Shown piece by piece: positions 54,619 through 64,000 of a stretch of DNA of 64,000 nt. The notes below the pieces were generated by a model. That model made no database searches. It was not told the origin of the DNA and was given only the letters and a program-made list of their open reading frames with translations. The position numbers and the translations under genes were made by a program. The DNA comes from Rhodanobacter sp. Root480. GTDB taxonomy: Bacteria; Pseudomonadota; Gammaproteobacteria; Xanthomonadales; Rhodanobacteraceae. How positions within the stretch are numbered: position 1 is the first letter of the stretch; each line of letters starts with the position of its first letter. The DNA is taken from NCBI RefSeq assembly GCF_001426645.1, contig NZ_LMEX01000003.1:345449-409448 (forward strand), given 5' to 3'.

Positions 54619-55836
54619 TCAGGGCGCGGCTTCCACGCACGCCGTGGTGGCCATCCGTCGCGATGGCCTTGCATCCAGCCGCACGCTGTACAGCGCCACG
54701 GCCAGGCCGAGCAACGGCAGCAACGCGGCGGCCCAAGTCACGGCGCCCAGGCCGGGACCGTGGCTGATCACCACGCCACCCAGCCAGGCGCCGATCGCGT
54801 TGCCGAGATTGAACGCGGCGATGTTGAAGCTCGATGCCAGCACCTGGCCGCCGGTGGCTTTCTGCAGCACGCGCAACTGCAGCGGCGCCACGGTGGCAAA
54901 CCCCACGATGCCGAACAACGCACTGAACGCGATCATCGCCGGCTTGTTGTGCAGCGCGAACGTCATCGCGCCCAGCACGGTCGCCAGCGCGACCAGCGAG
55001 CCCAGCAGCGTCATCACCAGATGCTTGTCCGCCAGCCGGCCGCCGAGCAGGTTGCCCACCACCATGCCGCCGCCGAACACCAGCAGGATCGGCGACACCG
55101 CACTGTCGGCGAAGCCGGTGACGCGGGTGAGGATGGGCTGGATGTAGGTGAACATCGCAAACACCCCGGCGAAGCCCAGCACGGTGATCAGCAGGCCGAG
55201 CAGGACTTGCGGATGCGCGATGCCCTTCAGTTCCTCGACGAAGTTCATCGGCGCCTGCTCGCCGCGGTCGGCGGGCACCAGGGTGGCGATGATGACCGTG
55301 GCCAGCACGCCGATCGCGCTGACCGCCCAGAACGTGCTGCGCCAGCCGAAGTGCAGCCCCAGCCACGCCCCGGCCGGCACGCCGAGCAGGGTGGCCACGG
55401 TCAAGCCGGTGAACATGATCGAGATCGCCGACGCCTTGCGATCCTCCGCCACCAGCCCGGTCGCCACCACCGCGCCCACGCCGAAGAAGGTGCCGTGGGC
55501 CAGCGAGGTAATCACCCGCGCGATCATCAGTACCGCGTAGCTGGGCGCCAGTGCGCTGGCCAGGTTGCCGATGGTGAAGATGATCATCAAGGCGATCAGC
55601 GCGGTCTTGTGCGGCAACCGGCTGGTTGCCGCCGTGAGCAGCGGCGCGCCCACGAACACGCCCAGCGCATAACCGGAGATCAGCAGGCCGGCCGTGGCGA
55701 TGCTCACATGCAGGTCGGCGGATACCTGCAACAACAGGCCCATGATCACGAACTCGGTGGTGCCGATGCCGAACGCGCCGGCGGTCAACGCGTACAGCGC
55801 CAGCGGCGTGCGTGGCCGAGTGGAAAGGGAGCGCAT
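54619..55836 (-). CDS. MFS transporter (AraJ/YdhP-like, DHA1)
   Basis: A 405-residue inner-membrane exporter with twelve predicted membrane segments. LTAGAFGIGTTEFVIMGLL (about 17-35) and SGYALGVFVGAPLL (about 54-67) are hallmarks of the AraJ/YdhP arabinose-efflux-like DHA1 group; ITSLAHGTFFGVGAV is the conserved fifth-segment motif. It likely exports drugs or sugars. It is the first gene of the MFS-AKR-ADH operon and is divergent from the LysR gene, with 99 bp between. Confidence 0.9.
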   Translation of the reverse strand: MRSLSTRPRTPLALYALTAGAFGIGTTEFVIMGLLLQVSADLHVSIATAGLLISGYALGVFVGAPLLTAATSRLPHKTALIALMIIFTIGNLASALAPSYAVLMIARVITSLAHGTFFGVGAVVATGLVAEDRKASAISIMFTGLTVATLLGVPAGAWLGLHFGWRSTFWAVSAIGVLATVIIATLVPADRGEQAPMNFVEELKGIAHPQVLLGLLITVLGFAGVFAMFTYIQPILTRVTGFADSAVSPILLVFGGGMVVGNLLGGRLADKHLVMTLLGSLVALATVLGAMTFALHNKPAMIAFSALFGIVGFATVAPLQLRVLQKATGGQVLASSFNIAAFNLGNAIGAWLGGVVISHGPGLGAVTWAAALLPLLGLAVALYSVRLDARPSRRMATTACVEAAP

Positions 55837-55935
55837 GGCGGCAGTCCTGAAGAAACGATGCGGCAGCTTAGGCAGTTGCGTTTTATTACGTAACCATCAA
55901 GATGGCTAATCATTTTCAACGAAACATTGATAGTC
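55837..55935. promoter_or_regulatory. Divergent promoter region for LysR gene and MFS-AKR-ADH operon
   Basis: A 99-bp AT-richer gap with TTATTACGTAA, an interrupted palindrome (about 55884-55894), and TGATTAG-like/ATTGATAG sequences near the LysR start. Such short divergent regions commonly carry a LysR T-N11-A site; I cannot assign it exactly. Confidence 0.45.
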
Positions 55936-56844
55936 ATGGATCGCATCGGCGACCTCAGCCTGTTTCTGCGAGTGCTCGACCTGGGTTCGATCAGCGCCGC
56001 CGCGCGCAGCCTGGATCTTTCGGTGGCGGTGGCCAGCCAGCGCCTGAAGCGGCTGGAGCGCGAGCTGGGCGTGCGCCTTTTGCACCGGACCACGCGCCAA
56101 CTGCATGCCACGCCCGAGGGCATGCAGCTGGCCGAGCAGGGTCGCGCGCTGGTGGAGGATCTGGAGTCGCTCACCGGCGGACTGCGCCAGAGCGCCACCG
56201 AGGTCAGCGGCACGCTGCGGGTCACCATGTCCGCTGCGTTCGGCAGCCAATACGTTTCGCCGCTGCTGCCGGAGTTTCTCGGCCTGCATCCGCGGGTGAA
56301 GCTGAGCGTGAATCTCGATGACCAGGTCGTGGATCTGGTCGGCTCCGGCTTCGACCTGGGCATCCGCGTCGGCGACATGGGCGACTCGGCGCTGGTGGCG
56401 CGCCGGCTGGCCAGCAACCGGCGCGTGCTGTGCGCGTCGCCGGCGTATCTGCAAAAGCGCGGGTTGCCACGCACGCCGGCGGATCTGGCCATGCACGACT
56501 GCCTGCTGCTGGTCGGCAGCCAGGGCAGGCAGGATGTGTGGCACTTCACGGACCGCGAGGGGCGCGACATCGCGCAACGGGTGCAGGGCCGTTTCGAGAG
56601 CAACCAGGGCGCGCTGTTGCGCGATGCGGTGGTAGCCGGGCTTGGCATCGCGATGCATTCGCTGTGGCATGTGCACGAGCCATTGCGCAGTGGCCAGTTG
56701 CAATTGTTGCTGCCGGACTACCCGATCCACACCACGGGCATCTACGCGGTGATGCCGCAGCGCCGATTGGTGCCGCCGCGGGTACGCGCCTTCATCGATT
56801 TCCTGGCCGGACGGTTCGGCGACCATCCGCCGTGGGAGTGTTGA
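55936..56844 (+). CDS. LysR-family transcriptional regulator
   Basis: A 302-residue regulator. The N-terminal winged helix-turn-helix (about 1-60) reads DLSLFLRVLDLGSISAAARSL and VASQRLKRLERELGVRLLHRTTR. The substrate-binding domain (about 90-295) follows, with VSGTLRVTMSAAFG. It belongs to the large CrgA/DsdC-like group that controls neighbouring oxidoreductases or transporters. Being divergent from the MFS-AKR-ADH operon, it is the probable regulator, likely with a small electrophile or metabolite as inducer. Confidence 0.92.
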   Translation: MDRIGDLSLFLRVLDLGSISAAARSLDLSVAVASQRLKRLERELGVRLLHRTTRQLHATPEGMQLAEQGRALVEDLESLTGGLRQSATEVSGTLRVTMSAAFGSQYVSPLLPEFLGLHPRVKLSVNLDDQVVDLVGSGFDLGIRVGDMGDSALVARRLASNRRVLCASPAYLQKRGLPRTPADLAMHDCLLLVGSQGRQDVWHFTDREGRDIAQRVQGRFESNQGALLRDAVVAGLGIAMHSLWHVHEPLRSGQLQLLLPDYPIHTTGIYAVMPQRRLVPPRVRAFIDFLAGRFGDHPPWEC

Positions 56845-56890
56845 GCGGCGTTGTAAGCTTGCTGCATCCCCGCCAGCCACAGGAATCCCG

Positions 56891-57916
56891 ATGCCCACTC
56901 CGGACACAACGAATCCGCCGCGCCGCGGCCTGTTGCGCGGTATCGCCGCCGCCATCGCGCTGGTGTTGCTGCTGGTGCTGGCGCTGATGTGGTGGTGGGA
57001 TGCCGAGCCGCCGCTGTTCGATCCGCCCACCGTCGCGCAGGCCCAGTTGCAGGACCTGAAGCGGCCCGCCAGCGTGGGCGCCACCACCACCGCCACCCTG
57101 ATCGAATCGGTGCGCACGCTGCTGGACAAGCGCGGCGGCTACCTCAGCAACGACAAGCTGCCGCCGGGCGCGTGGATGGACAACGTGCCGAACTGGGAGT
57201 TCGGCTCGCTCACCGCCTCGCGTGACCTGGTGCGCGCACTGCGCAACGACTTCAGCCGCTCGCAGGCGCAGTCCACCGAAGACAAGGACCTGGCCGAAGC
57301 CGACCCGCTGCTCAACAGCCCGAACGATCGCTGGCTGCTGCCCAGCTCGGAGAGCCAGTACAGCAAGGCGATTGGCCATCTGGACGGCTATCTGTCGCGC
57401 CTGGGCGACGACGAGGGGGCGTCGGCGCATTTCTACGCCCGCGCCGACAACCTGGCCGATTACCTGCAACTGGTGTCGTCGCGACTGGGCTCGTTGTCGC
57501 AACGGTTGTCGGCCAGCGTGGGCCAGATGCGCATCGGCGATGCCGGCACCGACCAGCCGGCCTCTGCCAGCACCAGTGCCCTGGCCGCGCCCGCCCGTAG
57601 CCAGCTGGTGAAAACGCCCTGGACAAAGATCGACGACAACTTCTACGAGGCGCGCGGCTACACCTGGGCGCTGCTGGAACAGCTCAAGGCCATGCAGCAC
57701 GATTTCGGTCCCATCCTGCGCAGCAAGCACGCCGACGTGAGCCTGCAGCAGGTGATCCGCGAGCTGGAGGAAGCCCAGCGCCCACTGCACAGCCCGATGG
57801 TGTTGAACGGCTCGCCGTTCGGCTTCTTCGCCAACCATTCGCTGGTGATGGCGAACTACGTATCGCGCGCGAATGCGGCGATCATCGATTTGCGGGAGTT
57901 GCTCAAGCGGGGTTGA
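56891..57916 (+). CDS. DUF2333-family membrane-anchored protein
   Basis: A 341-residue protein with one membrane segment at about residues 16-36, then a long periplasmic part. It matches DUF2333 by ESVRTLLDKRGGYLSNDKLPPGAWMDNVPNWEFG (about 73-106), then SQAQSTEDKDLAEADPLLN and LSRLGD. Function of the family is unknown. AGGA lies seven bases before ATG 56891. It begins 46 bp after the LysR stop on the same strand. It ends in a repeat-filled gap. Confidence 0.88.
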   Translation: MPTPDTTNPPRRGLLRGIAAAIALVLLLVLALMWWWDAEPPLFDPPTVAQAQLQDLKRPASVGATTTATLIESVRTLLDKRGGYLSNDKLPPGAWMDNVPNWEFGSLTASRDLVRALRNDFSRSQAQSTEDKDLAEADPLLNSPNDRWLLPSSESQYSKAIGHLDGYLSRLGDDEGASAHFYARADNLADYLQLVSSRLGSLSQRLSASVGQMRIGDAGTDQPASASTSALAAPARSQLVKTPWTKIDDNFYEARGYTWALLEQLKAMQHDFGPILRSKHADVSLQQVIRELEEAQRPLHSPMVLNGSPFGFFANHSLVMANYVSRANAAIIDLRELLKRG

Positions 57917-58004
57917 GCGGGGGCGAAGAGCGAGGAGCCGAGGCGGTCGGATGAGGCAGGATGAGGCCGTAACTGCCGAACCTCAGCGCCAGGGAGCACC
58001 GTAA

Positions 58005-58088
58005 TACCCTCTCCCCTGCGGGGAGAGGGTAGGGGAGAGGGGGCGGGTGCTTGCGGGAGAGCTGATGAGGCAGCTTCCGTGCGCCGTG
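58005..58088. repeat. Palindromic CCCTCTCCCC repeat
   Basis: CCCTCTCCCCTGCGGGGAGAGGGTAGGGGAGAGGGGGC (about 58009-58045) is a lone copy of the CCCTCTCCCC group, in the opposite orientation to the two copies downstream. It forms part of the 423-bp gene-less stretch 57917-58339. Confidence 0.7.
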
Positions 58089-58306
58089 AAAAGCTGCGTT
58101 GGAGCTTCCCCGCAGCGTGTCCCCCTCTCCCAACCCTCTCCCCGCAGGGGAGAGGGGATTACGGCATGTGCCGGCTTTGAGGTGGGCGGGTGTGGGTTTG
58201 GGCGCCGGGAAGAAGCTTCTTGGAGCTTCCCCGCGGCGTGTGCCCTCTCCCAACCCTCTCCCCGCGGGGGAGAGGAGATTACGGCATTTACCGGCTTTGA
58301 GGCGTG
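58089..58306 (+). repeat. 121-bp direct tandem duplication bearing CCCTCTCCC palindromes
   Basis: Two units in the same direction, each running TTGGAGCTTCCCCGC, GCGTGT, CCCTCTCCCAACCCTC, TCCCCGC-GGGGAGAGG, GATTACGGCAT, CCGGCTTTGAGG. TTGGAGCTTCCCCGC starts at 58099 and again at 58220, a period of 121 bp. The copies differ at a few sites only, which suggests a recent duplication or ongoing conversion. Together with the unit upstream it fills the gap between DUF2333 and ppa; no gene is seen. Confidence 0.8.
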
Positions 58307-58339
58307 CCGTTACGGCAGCGTCCGGTTTGCCGGTTCGCC

Positions 58340-58885
58340 TCAGGCTTTCGCCTTCTTTTCCGCCTGGTAGCGGGCGATGCCGGCGGTGATTTCGGTTTTG
58401 GCTTCTTCGGCGCCGACCCAGCCGGCGACCTTGACCCACTTGCCCTTCTCCAGGTCCTTGTAGTGCTCGAAGAAGTGGCCGATGCGCTCCAGCCAGTGCG
58501 GCGAGACGCCTTTCATGTCGTTGATGTGTGCGTAGCCGGGGAACACCTTGGGCGAGGGGATCACCACCAGTTTCTCGTCTTCGCCGGCCTCGTCGGTCAT
58601 CTTCAGCATGCCGACCGGGTGGCAGCGGATCACCGAGCCCACGGTCAGCGGCAGGGGCAGGATCACCAGCGCGTCCAGCGGGTCGCCGTCGCCGCCCAGG
58701 GTACCGGGCACATAACCGTAGTTGCACGGGTAGCGCATCGGCGTGGACAGGATGCGGTCGACGAAGATCGCGCCGCTTTCCTTGTCCACCTCGTACTTGA
58801 CCGGCTCCGCGTCCTTGGGGATTTCAATGATGACGTTGATTTCTTCCGGCACGTTGCGACCGGCGGGGACGAGATGCAAACCCAT
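58340..58885 (-). CDS. ppa: Inorganic pyrophosphatase, soluble (family I)
   Basis: A 181-residue cytosolic enzyme that splits pyrophosphate. VIIEIPKDAEPVKYEVDKESG (about 19-39), YGYVPGTLGGDGDPLDALV (about 57-75) with the DGDPLD metal-ligand signature, and KVFPGYAHINDM are the family I motifs. Length is close to E. coli Ppa (176). AGGA lies upstream of ATG 58885. A membrane-bound H+-pumping pyrophosphatase lies 3.4 kb away, so the cell has both types. Confidence 0.96.
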   Translation of the reverse strand: MGLHLVPAGRNVPEEINVIIEIPKDAEPVKYEVDKESGAIFVDRILSTPMRYPCNYGYVPGTLGGDGDPLDALVILPLPLTVGSVIRCHPVGMLKMTDEAGEDEKLVVIPSPKVFPGYAHINDMKGVSPHWLERIGHFFEHYKDLEKGKWVKVAGWVGAEEAKTEITAGIARYQAEKKAKA

Positions 58886-58990
58886 GGGGTGTCCTAGGCA
58901 AGAGAGGGGAAAGTCAGCCGCCTAGGATACGCCAAACCTTGCTGCATCGCAGCGGCCGGGGCTGCCGCGCGGGTCGTGGCGGGCGACGGA

Positions 58991-59839
58991 TCAGTGCCTG
59001 GAACCCTGCCCGAAGGGCCGTTCGCGGAGCCAGTGGGTGGCGATCCATTTCTCGCCCTGGAGCACCGGCAAACCGGCGTGCAGTGAGCTCTGATCGCCGC
59101 CCTCGTAGGCGAAATAGACCGCCGACCCGCGCCGCGCCGTCACGGTGAGCCCGATCTCGGGGAACGCCGTGCCGCCGCCGCGTTCGGGCGTGTTGAGGTA
59201 CATCACCACGCTGGCGATGCGCTGCCCCGCTCGGGCGGTGAGTTTGTCGTACCCGGGCAGGGCCGGGTCGAACCAGTCGTAATGCGGCTCGTACTCCTGC
59301 CCGGGACCGTAATGCAGGATCTGCAGGCCCTCGCCGTGGCTGGCCGGTACGCCAAGCAGCTGCGCCAGGCGCTGCTCGATGGTGGCGACCAGCGGCGTCT
59401 CGCCCGCGCGAAAGAACATGCCCTCGCTGGTGCGGCGGTGATCGACCTGCTGTTTGCCCTCGCTGTCCACGGTCAGCGCGCGCTGCAGGCGCGGCCGTGC
59501 CAGTTCGATCAGGTCGGCGCATTCCCGTTCCGACAGCAGGCCGTCGAGCACGCGCAAGGCCGGCGCGTCGACGCTCACCGGAATGCCGATGGTGCGCCCG
59601 TCGATGACGACTTCCGGTGCCTCCGGGTGCCTCGTGCGCAAACCGCCCGGTTTGCCGGTGTTGGCGTGCAGGGCGGCCAGCGGCAGTTTCATCACCTCGG
59701 CCACGATGCTGCGGCTCTGCCGTGGGTCGTAGCCGTTTTCCTTCATCAGGCGCAGGACGTCATCGACGCCATGGCCGGCCCGTGTGGTCGCGAGAATCCA
59801 TTCGCGCAGTTCAGGACTGATGGTGACGCGTGGGTACAT
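58991..59839 (-). CDS. 2OG-Fe(II) oxygenase, prolyl 4-hydroxylase-like
   Basis: A 282-residue iron/2-oxoglutarate dioxygenase. The C-terminal catalytic domain (about 90-280) has HYDWFDPALPGYD with the HxD pair (about 186-188), the distal iron-binding His in SLHAGLPV, and the 2OG-binding Lys in GEKWIATHWLRERPF. The N-terminal 80 residues, rich in KLPLAALHANTG, are a helical domain seen in Xanthomonad members. ATG 59839 is used; a TTG at 59872 with AGGT upstream is an alternative. Substrate unknown (proline in a protein or peptide). Confidence 0.83.
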   Translation of the reverse strand: MYPRVTISPELREWILATTRAGHGVDDVLRLMKENGYDPRQSRSIVAEVMKLPLAALHANTGKPGGLRTRHPEAPEVVIDGRTIGIPVSVDAPALRVLDGLLSERECADLIELARPRLQRALTVDSEGKQQVDHRRTSEGMFFRAGETPLVATIEQRLAQLLGVPASHGEGLQILHYGPGQEYEPHYDWFDPALPGYDKLTARAGQRIASVVMYLNTPERGGGTAFPEIGLTVTARRGSAVYFAYEGGDQSSLHAGLPVLQGEKWIATHWLRERPFGQGSRH

Positions 59840-59925
59840 GTGGGGGCAGTCAGGCTGATCGAGGAAGCGCAAAGCTTACCTGCCGAACCGCCGGCAGGTT
59901 GCGATACCCCGGCGCTGGCTTTCCG

Positions 59926-62055
59926 CTACTTCAACTGATCCCACAGGAAGTCGTACGCCATCGCGTGCATGTGTGCGGATTGCCGGTTGTCGGCACCGGC
60001 GCCGTGGCCGCCTTCGAGGTTCTCGTAGAACCACACGTTCGGATGACCTTGCGCCTGCATGCGCGCGGCCATCTTGCGCGCCTGCACCGGGCCCACGCGA
60101 TCGTCGCTGGTGGCCGTGTAGAACAGCACCGGCGGGTAATCCACGCCCCTTTTCACGTTCTGGTACGGCGAGAAGGTCTTGATGAAGTTCCAGTCGGCGC
60201 TGTCGGGGTTGCCGTACTCGGCCATCCACGAGGCGCCGGCGGAAAGGTGGATGTAGCGCTTCATGTCCAGCAGCGGCACCTCGCAGGCGATGGCGCCGAA
60301 CAGTTGCGGGTACATGGTGAGCATGTTGCCCATCAACAGGCCGCCGTTGCTGCCGCCCTCGGCGCCGAGATGGTCGGGCGAGGTGACGCCGCGCTTGATC
60401 AGGTCTTCGGCCACCGCCGCGAAATCCTCGTAGGCACGCGGGCGGTTGGCTTTCAGGGCGGCCTGGTGCCACTGCGGGCCGTATTCGCCGCCGCCGCGGA
60501 TGTTGGCGATCACGTAGACGCCGCCGCGCTCCAGCCAGGCACGGCCGATGCTGCCGCTGTAGTGCGGCTGCAGCGAGACTTCGAAACCGCCGTAGCCGTA
60601 CAGCAGCGTGCGGTTGCTGCCGTCGAGCTTGATGTTTTTCGGGGCGATCTCGAAATACGGCACGCGGGTGCCGTCCTTCGAGCTCACGAAATGCTGGCTC
60701 ACGGTAAAGGCCGAGGCGTCGAAGAACGCCGGGTCCGCCTTGATCGTGGTGGCCGGCTCGCTGCCCAGCACACCGCGTTGCAGCGCGGTGGGCGCCAGGA
60801 AACCGGTGACGTCGAGCCAGTATTCGTCGCTGTGGTCGGGGTCGGTACTGACCACGCTGATCGTGCTCATGCCCGGCGCGCCGGGCAGGCTTTCACGCTT
60901 CCAGTCGCCCGCCTGCGGCGTCAGCACCTCGAGCCGGCTCTTCACGTCGTCCAGGATGTCCAGGATCAGGTGGTGCTGGGTCCAGTCGTACGAGGCCAGC
61001 GAGGTGTGCGCATCGGGCTTGAACAGCACCGTGAAGTGCGGCTTGCCAGCCATGAACGCATCGAAATTCGCCGCCAGCAGCGCACCGGACGGGTAGGTGG
61101 TGCCGCCCACCGTCCATGGCGAGCGCGTCTGCACCAGCAGCCATTCGCGATGCGCATCGGCGCTGGCGTCGGTGGGTACGTCCACGCGTACCAGCTTGCC
61201 GTCGATGCGCTGGTACAGCTCGCTGTGGAAGAAGTCCTTCGCCACGGAGACGAAATCGCGCTCGAAGCCCGGCGTGCGGTCGTGGTAGGCGCCGACGGCC
61301 AGGTCCTTGGATTTGCCCTCGTACACGATGGTGGCCGATGACAGCGGCGTGCCGCGTTTCCACTCCTTGACGATGCGCGGATAGCTCGACTCGGTCATCG
61401 TGCCGGGGCCGAAATCCGTGCCGACGTAAAGCGTGTCGTCGTCGATCCAGCCGGCTTCGGTCTTCGCCACCGGCAGGTCGAAGCCGCCTTTCACGAACGA
61501 TTTGCTGGGGATGTCGAATTCGCGCACGGCCACCGCGTCACCGCCATCGGGCGACAGCGAGATCAGGCAGCGGTTGAAATCCGGCTTCAGGCATTGCGTG
61601 CCCTTGAACACCCAGCGCTTGTCTTCGGCCTTGTTCAGCGCGTCCACGTCCAGCAGCACTTCCCAGTCGGGGTTCGCCTTGCGGTATTCGGCCAGCGTGG
61701 TGCGGCGCCATACGCCGCGCGGATGCGCCTTGTCGCGCCAGAAGTTGTAGAGGTAATCGCCGCGGCGGTTGACGTCGGGGATGCGCGCGTCGGAGTCGAG
61801 CACTTCGAGGATGCCGTCGCGGGTTTTCTCGAAACCTGCGCCAGCGGCGAACCGCGCCGCCGTCTTCGCATTCTCCTTTTCCACCCAGGCCAGCGGGCGG
61901 GCGCCGTGGATGTCTTCCAGCCACAGGAAGGGATCGTCGGTGGCTGCCGTAGTGGCGGGTTGGGCGGTGGTCTTGTCGCGGGCATGGGCGTCGTTCATGC
62001 CCGTCAGTGTGACGCCCAGCGCCAGCATCAGCCAGACCGATCGATTCATTGTCAT
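59926..62055 (-). CDS. Prolyl oligopeptidase family serine peptidase (S9A)
   Basis: A 709-residue exported peptidase. A signal peptide ends at NDAHA-RD (about 20-22). The N-terminal part begins DPFLWLEDIHGARPLAWVEKEN, the S9A beta-propeller start; the catalytic alpha/beta-hydrolase domain has the nucleophile Ser about 568 in AEGGSNGGLLMG, Asp in ATSDDRVGPVQARKM and His in EGGHGAGADNRQ. It should cut short peptides after proline in the periplasm. AGGA stands seven bases before ATG 62055. It is 169 bp downstream of the proton-pyrophosphatase gene. Confidence 0.92.
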   Translation of the reverse strand: MTMNRSVWLMLALGVTLTGMNDAHARDKTTAQPATTAATDDPFLWLEDIHGARPLAWVEKENAKTAARFAAGAGFEKTRDGILEVLDSDARIPDVNRRGDYLYNFWRDKAHPRGVWRRTTLAEYRKANPDWEVLLDVDALNKAEDKRWVFKGTQCLKPDFNRCLISLSPDGGDAVAVREFDIPSKSFVKGGFDLPVAKTEAGWIDDDTLYVGTDFGPGTMTESSYPRIVKEWKRGTPLSSATIVYEGKSKDLAVGAYHDRTPGFERDFVSVAKDFFHSELYQRIDGKLVRVDVPTDASADAHREWLLVQTRSPWTVGGTTYPSGALLAANFDAFMAGKPHFTVLFKPDAHTSLASYDWTQHHLILDILDDVKSRLEVLTPQAGDWKRESLPGAPGMSTISVVSTDPDHSDEYWLDVTGFLAPTALQRGVLGSEPATTIKADPAFFDASAFTVSQHFVSSKDGTRVPYFEIAPKNIKLDGSNRTLLYGYGGFEVSLQPHYSGSIGRAWLERGGVYVIANIRGGGEYGPQWHQAALKANRPRAYEDFAAVAEDLIKRGVTSPDHLGAEGGSNGGLLMGNMLTMYPQLFGAIACEVPLLDMKRYIHLSAGASWMAEYGNPDSADWNFIKTFSPYQNVKRGVDYPPVLFYTATSDDRVGPVQARKMAARMQAQGHPNVWFYENLEGGHGAGADNRQSAHMHAMAYDFLWDQLK

Positions 62056-62158
62056 GGGAGGTCCTGCGATAAGTGATCTGTCGCCAGTGTGCCATTGCGT
62101 AACGGTGGGCACGCGTGACTAAAGTCAGTGCGGCGTGCTGGGCGCGGAGCTGAAAAGG

Positions 62159-62190
62159 CGAACCCCGCACGGGGCGGGGTTCGTTGTTTG
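62159..62190 (-). terminator. Intrinsic terminator downstream of hppA
   Basis: CGAACCCCGC (62159-62168) and GCGGGGTTCG (62174-62183) form a perfect 10-bp stem. On the minus strand CCTTTTC follows, so it most likely ends hppA transcripts before the peptidase gene. Confidence 0.82.
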
Positions 62191-62204
62191 TGAGCTTGGT
62201 CTGC

Positions 62205-62262
62205 GCTTGAGTTCCCTCTCCCCAACGCCTCTCTCCCGCTTGCGGGAGAGGGGAGATGGTGC
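62205..62262. repeat. Single CCCTCTCCCC palindromic repeat
   Basis: TTCCCTCTCCCCAACGCCTC followed by TCTCCCGCTTGCGGGAGAGG is a lone copy of the family seen at 58.0-58.3 kb, sited between hppA and its terminator. Confidence 0.65.
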
Positions 62263-62281
62263 CGTGCGGGTGTCGCTTCGA

Positions 62282-64000
<1,719 letters not shown>

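Noticed and set aside
58005-58306. CRISPR array
   Set aside because: The repeats are GC-rich palindromes with two units of 121 bp period; there are no regular short repeats with unique spacers and no cas genes.

Overview
The window reads as a chromosomal segment of a GC-rich gammaproteobacterium, most likely of the Xanthomonadales (Rhodanobacter/Dyella/Luteibacter-like). This is inferred from gene content (RimB-RimK pair, Xanthomonad-style LPS genes, a quinol-type NO reductase, an SAH riboswitch before ahcY) and from many short palindromic intergenic repeats. No marker was compared against a database. Coding density is high, nearly all genes are intact housekeeping or envelope genes, and there is no prophage, plasmid or CRISPR array.

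Layout. 1-5.0 kb: the end of a fumarylacetoacetase-family gene, then an adaptor/ATPase/two-permease MacAB-like exporter operon. 5.2-10.3 kb: a short-chain fatty-acid transporter, an EamA exporter, a small membrane protein, a Rieske protein and an SLC13/TrkA-C permease. 10.4-11.1 kb: a small DUF559 endonuclease-like gene bracketed by nested inverted repeats. 11.1-15.7 kb: trmB, tRNA-Gly(CCC), RimB-like protease and RimK, a candidate structured RNA, and an OmpR-type two-component pair. 15.8-20.2 kb: ilvE, a secreted hypothetical, metF and ahcY (SAH riboswitch). 20.2-26.7 kb: qNOR, ppc, and a TerC-family protein behind a yybP-ykoY (manganese) riboswitch. 26.7-34.2 kb: GIY-YIG protein, GST, ABC-F protein Uup, a Hanks-type kinase with TPR-like repeats, metK. 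34.3-42.9 kb: LtaS-like sulfatase-fold enzyme, glnE, MgtC, ELM1-family protein, nitroreductase, YceI, CHCC zinc finger. 43-48.7 kb: LPS genes (GT4, O-antigen ligase-like, GT2, LpxL-like acyltransferase, waaA). 48.8-52.5 kb: TolC-like protein, PIMT-like methyltransferase, TetR regulator, ferritin-like protein. 52.5-57.9 kb: ADH, AKR and MFS genes divergent from a LysR regulator, then DUF2333. 58.3-64 kb: soluble pyrophosphatase, prolyl-4-hydroxylase-like enzyme, prolyl oligopeptidase, and the C-terminal part of an H+-pumping pyrophosphatase.

How genes work together. ahcY, metF and metK cover much of the S-adenosylmethionine cycle, and the SAH riboswitch ties ahcY to methylation by-product load. 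The LPS block assembles Kdo-lipid A, core and O-antigen. The MFS-AKR-ADH operon is probably controlled by the adjacent LysR gene. Soluble and membrane pyrophosphatases lie within 6 kb of each other.

The most unusual material is non-coding: (i) a 461-bp unit in which a DUF559 gene lies between 48-bp inverted repeats, with a gene-less copy of the same architecture about 4 kb away; (ii) a 188-bp run of abutting perfect or near-perfect hairpins between mgtC and the ELM1-family gene; (iii) a candidate structured RNA ending in a strong terminator upstream of the two-component system; and (iv) four REP-like palindromes.
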